NCBI GenBank assembly: GCA_937957685.1
Contig: CALGAO010000075.1
Span: forward strand, 1 to 30,424
Direction: 5' to 3'
Origin: an uncultured Paenibacillaceae bacterium
Lineage (GTDB): Bacteria > Bacillota > Bacilli > Paenibacillales > DA-C8
Length of the DNA stretch: 30,424 nucleotides
The notes beneath the pieces were generated by a model. The model was not told where the DNA came from and made no database searches. It saw nothing but the letters and a program-made list of their open reading frames with translations. Below, piece after piece: positions 1-6,214 of the stretch (position 1 is the first letter of the stretch; each line of letters opens with the position of its first letter). The position numbers and the translations under genes are program-made.

Positions 1-14
1 TGCGCGGTCACCGC

Positions 15-1070
15 TTACCTCGCCCAGGTTACGCTGTATATCGGGACCCGCAGCTCCGCATGCAGGACGCGCGCGCACTCGTGCAAGGTGCTGCCGGTGG
101 TGTAGACGTCATCGACGATCACGATGGCATCGGGTCTGAAGGCTCGCGCAGTTGACGTGCCGTCCATAACTTCACCAGGCATGGCGCCGACCGGCACCCC
201 TCCGTTCGCCAGGCCGGTCCCCGATGCGGCTCCACCTGTGATGCCACTCCCCGGCCGGGCATCGTCAGCCGGACCGCTGCTCGATCTGCCCCCCGGCAAC
301 CTGTCGGTCTGAGGCATGGCGCTGGAAGGCATGGCTCCCTCCAGCGATCCTCCTCCCGATGCGCCACTCTCCAGCAAAGGACCTGCGCCCGGCAATTGGT
401 CACGCAACACGGCGAACGCGCCGCGCAGATCCCTGATCCGCTCGAGCCGCGTCTTCTGACTCTGACGGCTGGTGTGACGAATGCGGCGCAGCAGGCGAAC
501 ATACGGCAGACGCTGCCTCGCCGCCAGGCTCTCGGCCAGCCTCTCCGCCTGATTGAAGCCCCGCTCCTGCATGCGCAGGTCGCTGATCGGCACGCTGGTG
601 ATGAGCGGACGGAACGGTCGGCAGTCCGGACTGACACCCTGTACCAGCTGCAGATAGGCATAATCGAGCATCAGCGAGAGGATCTGGTGCAGCCGTTCGT
701 TCCCTTGATATTTGTAGGCGGACAGCCATTCCTTCATCTGCCTGCTGTATTGGACAGCGGAACGGTTCATGATCAGCTTCGGGTGCGACCTGCGCGGGCA
801 ATCGGGACACTCGACCGCTCTGCCGCAGCACGGGCAGCGCACCTCGCGGATCCATGGCACCGCCGTCAGACAGCGGGCACATAGCAGCGGACGAAGCGAG
901 CGGAGCACCGGTTCCAGGCCTGAAGGGCCGGGCAGTGTCGCAAGCCCGGGTGCTGAATCTACCGGGCGCATCCGCATGCCGCAGATCGCGCACTCCTGGC
1001 CGGCGCCAAGCAGCATCGATGATGCCGCTGGCAGGAGACGATCAGCGAGCGGGCGGATCCATCGAAGCAT
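15..1070 (-). CDS. comFC: ComFC-like competence protein (phosphoribosyltransferase fold) with a large insertion
   Basis: ComFC-family proteins act in natural transformation alongside the ComFA helicase. The protein has a cysteine-rich N-terminal zinc-binding region with CAIC near residue 29, CARC near 66, CPCC near 81 and CPDC near 90. It ends with the phosphoribosyltransferase motif VIVDDVYTTGST near residue 319. The conserved RLERIRDLRGAF block sits near 210. Between the last two lies an insertion of about 85 residues rich in Gly, Ala, Ser and Pro, which looks disordered. This makes the protein about 350 residues against roughly 230-240 usual for the family. I chose the ATG at 1070 because AAGGAGG lies six bases upstream; the ATG at 1076 abuts that site. 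The start overlaps the end of comFA by 29 bases, so translation is probably coupled. The family call is firm; the role of the insertion is unknown. Confidence 0.93.
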   Translation of the reverse strand: MLRWIRPLADRLLPAASSMLLGAGQECAICGMRMRPVDSAPGLATLPGPSGLEPVLRSLRPLLCARCLTAVPWIREVRCPCCGRAVECPDCPRRSHPKLIMNRSAVQYSRQMKEWLSAYKYQGNERLHQILSLMLDYAYLQLVQGVSPDCRPFRPLITSVPISDLRMQERGFNQAERLAESLAARQRLPYVRLLRRIRHTSRQSQKTRLERIRDLRGAFAVLRDQLPGAGPLLESGASGGGSLEGAMPSSAMPQTDRLPGGRSSSGPADDARPGSGITGGAASGTGLANGGVPVGAMPGEVMDGTSTARAFRPDAIVIVDDVYTTGSTLHECARVLHAELRVPIYSVTWAR

Positions 1071-3306
1071 GCGCATCCTCCTTCCCCGCGCCTGGTTCGC
1101 CTGGACGGCGTCGCGCCGCGACTGCCCGGGCCCGGACCGCCTGGATCACGCCTGCCATCGCCCGAGCGAGCTTGTCCAGCATGCCCGACGCGTCCGGCCG
1201 GAACCATCCGCTCCACAGGCTGGATGATCCATGCTCGCTCTCCGATAGCAGGCCGCGCCTCCGCGCGAGGACATTCATCGTGCGGATATGACGGAGGGCC
1301 CGCATCTGCCCGTCCGTCCGTTCGCGGGCGACGAAGTACACGCGCCCGCATGGATCATCGGCCGAGCGCCCGGCTCGCCCAGCCATCTGCACCAGCGCCG
1401 CTTCGTCGAAGAGATCCGCGTCCGCGTCGAGCACATACACGTCGCTGCGCGGGATCGTCACGCCGCGCTCGAGGATCGTCGTCGTCACGAGGATGCGGAT
1501 CTCGCCGGCGCGGAAGCGGCGCACCCGGTTCGCGCGTTCTTCGTCGCGCGAGGACGTTCCGTCGACGGCGGCGGCGTCGACGGAACCGGCACACGCCTGG
1601 CGCAGCAGGCGTGTGAGCGGCTCGACGTGTTCGATGCGCGGCACGAACACGAACACCTGCGCGCCGCGCTTCAGCGACTCGTCGAGCGCGGCGCAGAGCG
1701 CCCCCGGCAGGCTGCCGCTGCCGAGGGCAGCCTTGAGGCCGCGATAGCGCAGCAGGCGCGGCTCGGGCAAGGGGTGCCGGTGGTGCCGCACCGGCACCAT
1801 GGCATGAGCCAGGCGACGCTGCCTCATGGCGAGCTGCTGCTCCCGCGGCGGCGTCGCCGTGAGCAGCACCGTCTTGCCGCGCGGCTTGCAGGCGCGGCGG
1901 GCCGCGAAGGCGAGCATCGGATTATTATGGTAGGGAAACGCGTCAAGCTCGTCCAGGATGACCAGATCGAAGCAACTGTCGAGCCTCAGCAGCTGATGGG
2001 TGGTCGCCACCGTGATCTCCCCCGTCTCCCAGCGATCTTCGCTGCCACCGTACAACGCCACCACCTTCCTGCCCGCAAATGCCTTCTCCAGTCTGGGCGC
2101 CAGCTCCAGCACCACATCACGCCGCGGAGCCGCGAGCAGCACACGGCCTCCGATCCCAAGCACATACTCCACCAGCGGATACACCATCTCCGTCTTGCCC
2201 GCGCCGGTCACCGCCCAGATCAGGAACTGCTCTCCCTCACGCTGCGCTGGCTGCCGGATATAGGCCAGCGCTTCCCGCGATGCGCTCTCCTGCGCAGGAC
2301 TTAACCCCCACTTGGCAAGCAGGGTTCGCGTATCCAGGCAGTCCGGCAGCACCTTCCTGTCCTTGCTGGCCTGCCGCGCGCCGGAGCCTGTTCGGACATC
2401 GTTCTCGGACCGCACTACGACGAATAAGGAACATTCCCTCACCCGCCCCATCTGCAAGCATGCCTCACAGTAAACGCACAACTGCCCGCACACCGCGCAC
2501 ATGGTCTCATGATGCTGCTCCCAGCTGCTGTTGCATCTGCCGCACCTCAGCAGCTTGCGGTCCGCGCGGCGTCCGTTCCCGGACAACTCCTGGTGCCTGG
2601 ATTCCGCCCGGGTACCGCCGCTGCTCATCCTCATCCGCGCCAGCGTGTCCGATCGAGCCGGCGGCTGGCGCCAACTGAACCGATCCCGCCGCTGCCGGGT
2701 CACCATGCCGCTGGCCAGGTCGATCCGCTCCTGCAGGATGAGCATCTGCAGGAGCGATCGGTCGGTGTCATCCGTTTCATCTCCGATCAGCCCGATATCC
2801 AGACACAGCCTGCGATATTCCGTATACAGCAGCCTCCGTCCGTCCAGTCTGCGCATCAGTTCCCGCAGGAGCGCCGAGTCACACCCGAGCGCGGCTTCCA
2901 GCGATGGGAAGGGCTTGTCCGATTCCCGGCTCCCGATCGGGCCTCGCGTCATCCCATCACCAAGCTCGCAAGCCAGCCACGATCGGCTCCTCTTCCCCAC
3001 CTGCACGGACGAACCCAAGGCTTCCAGGAGTTGCCCAGCCAGCCCAGCTGTCTGCCACTCCCGTCTGGTGATCGTCCGCCACGCTGGACCGTTGCCTGAC
3101 TCTCCATCCGCCTCCCCTTCCGGTTGATAACGTCCCTCGCGCCAGGCCAGCGCTTCCCGGACACGCGCGGGCTTCGCATGCACCCGCAGGCTCACCTCGG
3201 ACGATCCATGAACAGCGAACCAATATGTACAATCAACCGTCATGTCCAGGCTGAACCTTCGCTCAACCCCGCCGATTCGCATCACCTCGTATAAGGTCAC
3301 GAGCAT
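1042..3306 (-). CDS. comFA: ComFA-like late competence DNA helicase/translocase
   Basis: ComFA is the ATP-driven helicase-like protein that helps pull single-stranded DNA through the membrane during transformation. Residues below count from the upstream GTG at 3315. A four-cysteine zinc site (CGRC near 258, CAVC near 273, CVYC near 280) precedes the helicase core. The core shows Walker A VTGAGKTE (369-376), a DEAD-like box ILDELDAFP (453-461), LTATPP (485-490), TTTILERGVT (611-620) and motif VI QMAGRAGR (643-650). About 250 residues precede the zinc site and match no domain I recognise; the B. subtilis protein is far shorter. I prefer the ATG at 3306, which has GGGGGTGG five bases upstream, over the GTG at 3315, which has no such site. 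It lies directly upstream of comFC and overlaps it, as in other Bacillales. Confidence 0.94.
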   Translation of the reverse strand: MLVTLYEVMRIGGVERRFSLDMTVDCTYWFAVHGSSEVSLRVHAKPARVREALAWREGRYQPEGEADGESGNGPAWRTITRREWQTAGLAGQLLEALGSSVQVGKRSRSWLACELGDGMTRGPIGSRESDKPFPSLEAALGCDSALLRELMRRLDGRRLLYTEYRRLCLDIGLIGDETDDTDRSLLQMLILQERIDLASGMVTRQRRDRFSWRQPPARSDTLARMRMSSGGTRAESRHQELSGNGRRADRKLLRCGRCNSSWEQHHETMCAVCGQLCVYCEACLQMGRVRECSLFVVVRSENDVRTGSGARQASKDRKVLPDCLDTRTLLAKWGLSPAQESASREALAYIRQPAQREGEQFLIWAVTGAGKTEMVYPLVEYVLGIGGRVLLAAPRRDVVLELAPRLEKAFAGRKVVALYGGSEDRWETGEITVATTHQLLRLDSCFDLVILDELDAFPYHNNPMLAFAARRACKPRGKTVLLTATPPREQQLAMRQRRLAHAMVPVRHHRHPLPEPRLLRYRGLKAALGSGSLPGALCAALDESLKRGAQVFVFVPRIEHVEPLTRLLRQACAGSVDAAAVDGTSSRDEERANRVRRFRAGEIRILVTTTILERGVTIPRSDVYVLDADADLFDEAALVQMAGRAGRSADDPCGRVYFVARERTDGQMRALRHIRTMNVLARRRGLLSESEHGSSSLWSGWFRPDASGMLDKLARAMAGVIQAVRARAVAARRRPGEPGAGKEDAHASMDPPAR

Positions 3307-3415
3307 TTGCACCACCCCCAGATCATGATTCGGGATCTCCCCATCATGCCTCCCGCTATCACCAGGTCCGCCAATCTACAACCAGGATTCGCCAAGGCGC
3401 CTGGTGCTCCAGGCA

Positions 3416-3455
3416 GCGGAAGTCCATAAGCGCGATTGAGCATCAGAACTTCCGC
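3416..3455. repeat. Isolated GCGGAAGT inverted repeat between two genes
   Basis: The sequence GCGGAAGT at 3416-3423 is matched by its perfect reverse complement at 3448-3455, giving an 8-bp stem with a 24-base loop. The extended left arm GCGGAAGTCC is identical to copies at about 10,174 and 10,226, so this is a remote member of the repeat family that fills the gap downstream of metK. It lies in the roughly 190-base space between the small membrane protein gene and comFA. No T-run follows on either strand, so it does not look like a terminator. Confidence 0.6.
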
Positions 3456-3493
3456 CTACCTGAATCCGGAAGCCGCCAACTCCGCCTCACACC

Positions 3494-3976
3494 TCACAGA
3501 TCCAGCAACAGCGTCGTAAGCCGATCATCCAGCCGGTTCATATAGATGACGGTGATCTTCTCCCGTCTGTCGCCGTTGCTTCTGTGCCTGTCCTCCGCCG
3601 ACCTGTCGTTCCGATCATCGCGATCACAAGCCGTTCTCACCTGTTGCTTCATATGGTTCAGCCAGACTTCCGTTTCCAGCCAGTTGCGTGACCGGACCAC
3701 GCCCATGCTGCCGTCGCGATCGAGGCGCTCGATGATCGGGATCGTCTGATCCTCCGAGCTTTCATCGACCACCGTGATCCTCGTATAGATGCCGCGCAGC
3801 TTCGACAGCCATGTGATCGCTCTTAGCGCATATTCCGCCTGTTGTTCGTTGTTTCTCGTCACGAGCACATAATGGCGGGACGGCTCGCGCAAGCGCGGGA
3901 ACCAATGATAGACCGCGTGTACCAGAACCGCACTGATCAGGTAGCTGCCGATCACCAGGAGTGTAAATTCAACCAT
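3494..3976 (-). CDS. Small membrane-anchored protein with a GT2-like fragment
   Basis: Not a named family to me. Residues 1-25 form one hydrophobic segment, so the protein is probably anchored in the membrane with the rest inside the cell. Residues about 37-90 (YVLVTRNNEQQAEYALRAI and ITVVDESSEDQTIPIIERL) follow the pattern of the first beta-alpha units of a GT-A (family 2) glycosyltransferase, where a VVDDGSxD motif binds the nucleotide. No second half with a DXD acceptor region is present, so catalysis is unlikely. The C-terminal 50 residues are highly charged (many Asp and Arg) with a final leucine-rich stretch. GGGAGGT lies seven bases before the ATG. It sits between degU and comFA, and a terminator hairpin lies 75 bases upstream. 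It may be a degenerate or regulatory GT-like protein. Confidence 0.7.
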   Translation of the reverse strand: MVEFTLLVIGSYLISAVLVHAVYHWFPRLREPSRHYVLVTRNNEQQAEYALRAITWLSKLRGIYTRITVVDESSEDQTIPIIERLDRDGSMGVVRSRNWLETEVWLNHMKQQVRTACDRDDRNDRSAEDRHRSNGDRREKITVIYMNRLDDRLTTLLLDL

Positions 3977-4050
3977 CGCGTCTACCTCCCTCGGAATATA
4001 GCACCATTATATGCCGCAGCTCTGTCTGCAGTTCCCGCACACCAGCCAAC

Positions 4051-4095
4051 AAAAAAAGCCGCCAGCTCACGGGAACATCCCGTTAAACCAGCGGC
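4051..4095 (-). terminator. Intrinsic terminator after degU / before the small membrane protein gene
   Basis: On the minus strand GCCGC pairs with GCGGC and ACGGGA pairs with TCCCGT around a three-base loop, followed by seven T residues. It lies about 100 bases downstream of the degU stop and 75 bases upstream of the next start. It should end the degS-degU transcript, or act as an attenuator for the small membrane protein gene. Confidence 0.85.
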
Positions 4096-4107
4096 GTGTG
4101 CTTCACG
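4095..4107 (-). promoter_or_regulatory. Small hairpin box abutting the terminator (shared motif, copy 1)
   Basis: On the minus strand CGTGAAGCACACG can form a four-base-pair stem (CGTG/CACG) with an AAGCA loop. Its last base is the first base of the terminator stem that follows, so the two structures compete slightly. An almost identical box, CGTGAAGAACACG, stands in the same relation to the terminator at 10034-10071; the only difference is in the loop. Function unknown. Confidence 0.4.
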
Positions 4108-4192
4108 ACCACAGCGTCAATATGCCTCTTGATCCGTCCTGTATACAGCAGTTGCACCTGTGACGGTGCTGTCTTCAGCCTGGGTGCGCCCT

Positions 4193-4933
4193 TTACAGGG
4201 AGATCCAGCCGTTCTTGATCGAATTGACAACCGCATGCGTGCGGTCATTGACCTTCATTTTCTTCAGGATGCTGCTGACATGGTTCTTCACCGTCTTCTC
4301 GCTGATGATCAGCTGTTCGCCGATCGCCCGGTTGTTCAAGCCCTCCGCCAGGAGTCGCAGAACCTCGGCCTCGCGGCGAGTGAGAGGATTGTCCTCGGAC
4401 GGCACGAACTGCGCTCCCTTGTTCTCCGGATGATCCTTGACAACGCCCACCTCGTCCAGATACGTCATGCGGCGAAGTTGATTGATCAATTTGCCGGTCA
4501 CGCGCGGATGAATATACGCATGCCCTTCATAGACCGCACGGATCGCATGCAGCAAAGTGTCCGCCTCCATGTCCTTCAGCAGGTATCCGGAAGCGCCCTT
4601 GCGCAATGTCTCAAATACATACGATTCATCATCATGGATCGACAGGATCACAACCTTGATCTCCGGCATATACTGCGTCAGCTTCTCGGTGGCGATCACG
4701 CCATTCTGCACGGGCATGTTAATATCCATCAGGACAATGTCCGGCCGATACTCGTTGCAGAGTTCGATGATTTGCACGCCATCCGCCGCTTCTGCGACGA
4801 CCTCGATGTCATCCTCCATGTTCAATATTCGCTTCAGACCTTCACGAAACAGCTGATGGTCATCCGCCAATATGACGCGCACCTTCTTAGTCTTTTCCTT
4901 CAATGCCGTGTGCAGACTCGTTTCCGCTTTCAT
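4193..4933 (-). CDS. degU: Response regulator DegU
   Basis: DegU is the DNA-binding partner of the DegS kinase and controls secreted enzymes, motility, competence and biofilm genes in Bacillales. The 246-residue product has a receiver domain with acidic residues ADDHQ near 22-26, the phosphorylated Asp in VLMDINMP near 70 and the conserved Lys in LLKD near 120. A NarL/LuxR helix-turn-helix follows (LTRREAEVLRLLAEG to KTVKNHVSSILKKM, about 184-243). I chose the ATG at 4933: AAAGGAG lies seven bases upstream, and it removes an atypical 19-residue extension from the upstream ATG at 4990. The start overlaps the end of degS by 47 bases, indicating one transcript and coupled translation. A terminator follows about 100 bases downstream. 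Confidence 0.96.
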   Translation of the reverse strand: MKAETSLHTALKEKTKKVRVILADDHQLFREGLKRILNMEDDIEVVAEAADGVQIIELCNEYRPDIVLMDINMPVQNGVIATEKLTQYMPEIKVVILSIHDDESYVFETLRKGASGYLLKDMEADTLLHAIRAVYEGHAYIHPRVTGKLINQLRRMTYLDEVGVVKDHPENKGAQFVPSEDNPLTRREAEVLRLLAEGLNNRAIGEQLIISEKTVKNHVSSILKKMKVNDRTHAVVNSIKNGWISL

Positions 4934-6092
4934 CCAGATTCTCCTTTCTTTCCACGATTGGTATGTTGAGTGTGATTCTGGTTCCTTCACCGGGGATGCT
5001 GTCTATCTGAAACTCTCCGTCAAGCATTTCCACCCGTTCCCGCATCCCGATGATGCCAAAATGTCCCTCTGTCGCCATCTTCTCCTGAATCTTCGATGTA
5101 TCGAAACCAATTCCATTGTCGCTGATGCGAATCTTCATCATCCCGTTATGTACAACCAGGTTCATGTCGATGCGAGTGGCCTGGGCATGCTTGAGCACGT
5201 TCGTAAATGCTTCCTGCACGAAACGGTACACCGCGATCTCCAGCGCTGGCTGCATCCTCTGCTCCTTGCCGATGGCTTCGAACCGTGTGCTGATCTTCGT
5301 TCTGTCCTCGAAATCCTGGACAAACTTGCGCAAGGTGGGCACCAGTCCGAGGTCATCAAGCGCCATGGGCCGCAGATTAAAGATGATACGTCGCACTTCT
5401 TCAAGCCCGCTTCGCACCATATTCTTGATATTGCGAACTTCATCCTGCACATACGCATATTCCCGCTTGGCCAGCATGCGCTCTGCAAACTCCGTCCGCA
5501 TCACCAGGTTAGCCATGGACTGCGCAACGCCGTCGTGAATTTCCCGGGAAATCCGCTTCCGCTCTTCCTCCTGGGCCATGATGATCCTCAGTCCCAGCAG
5601 CTGGCGATTCTTCGCCGTCTCCAGCATCTGGGTCACTGCGGACAGGTCCCCGGACAGATATTGCGCCACCACATTCATCTGCGAGGCGACCAACTCCGCG
5701 CGTTCGATCGTCTGCTCGATGTTGCGGATGCGGATCTGCAACTCGTCCCTCCGCTGCCGGAGGGTCGTCTCCTTCTCCCTCTGGATCGTCAGCTCCAGCT
5801 GCGTCTTCGTCGCCATCTCGAAGGCCTTGCGAATGTCTTCCTCGCGATAGCGCTTGAAATCTCGGCTGACCTCGGAGAGCCGGTTGCGGGAACGCTTGAA
5901 TTCGATCTCCATCCGATCGACCAGACTGATGGTGGCCGCGATCTCCTGCATGACATGATCAAGTTCCTTGCGCATGAGCTCCAATTCAGCCTTGGCACCC
6001 TGATAGATCTCGAAGATCTGATACCTGCTCTTCTCCATGACACGGGTGGCGTTCTTGATAATTTTATCGATATCCTGGATATTGAAGCTCAC
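4887..6092 (-). CDS. degS: Sensor histidine kinase DegS
   Basis: DegS is a cytoplasmic histidine kinase that phosphorylates DegU. The 401-residue protein has no membrane segment. Residues 1-160 are mostly charged alpha-helix with coiled-coil character (DegS sensor region). The HisKA_3 dimerisation box follows, with the phosphorylated His near 186 in REIHDGVAQ. The HATPase_c domain shows the N box FVQEAFTNVLKHA (near 291-303), DNGIGF (325-330) and a G2 box GHFGIIGMRERV (from 343). The start is a GTG at 6092: AAGGGGGAT lies seven bases upstream, and the nearby ATG at 6094 is out of frame and immediately followed by a stop. An 11-bp hairpin lies about 25 bases upstream. Its end overlaps degU. 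Confidence 0.96.
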   Translation of the reverse strand: MSFNIQDIDKIIKNATRVMEKSRYQIFEIYQGAKAELELMRKELDHVMQEIAATISLVDRMEIEFKRSRNRLSEVSRDFKRYREEDIRKAFEMATKTQLELTIQREKETTLRQRRDELQIRIRNIEQTIERAELVASQMNVVAQYLSGDLSAVTQMLETAKNRQLLGLRIIMAQEEERKRISREIHDGVAQSMANLVMRTEFAERMLAKREYAYVQDEVRNIKNMVRSGLEEVRRIIFNLRPMALDDLGLVPTLRKFVQDFEDRTKISTRFEAIGKEQRMQPALEIAVYRFVQEAFTNVLKHAQATRIDMNLVVHNGMMKIRISDNGIGFDTSKIQEKMATEGHFGIIGMRERVEMLDGEFQIDSIPGEGTRITLNIPIVERKENLDESGNESAHGIEGKD

Positions 6093-6116
6093 ATGCTATC
6101 CCCCTTGGCGCTCGCG

Positions 6117-6148
6117 GGAGAAGCGCCTGGACATCGCGGCGCTTCTCC
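6117..6148 (-). promoter_or_regulatory. Perfect 11-bp hairpin just upstream of degS
   Basis: GGAGAAGCGCC at 6117-6127 is followed by a ten-base loop and its exact reverse complement at 6138-6148. No T-run follows on either strand, so it is not a classical terminator. On the minus strand the hairpin ends about 25 bases before the degS start, close to its ribosome binding site. It may affect mRNA stability, partial termination after the upstream glycosidase gene, or degS translation. Confidence 0.6.
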
Positions 6149-6214
6149 ACATGGGCTTGCTAACATTAACTTTATCGCATCTGGGCCTTTTGCGCCAGTC
6201 GTGCCGCGGTTTGA

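Noticed and set aside
1288..2304. 338-codon plus-strand open frame over comFA
   Set aside because: Mirror of comFA codons (Arg/His/Ala-rich), no ribosome site or motif.
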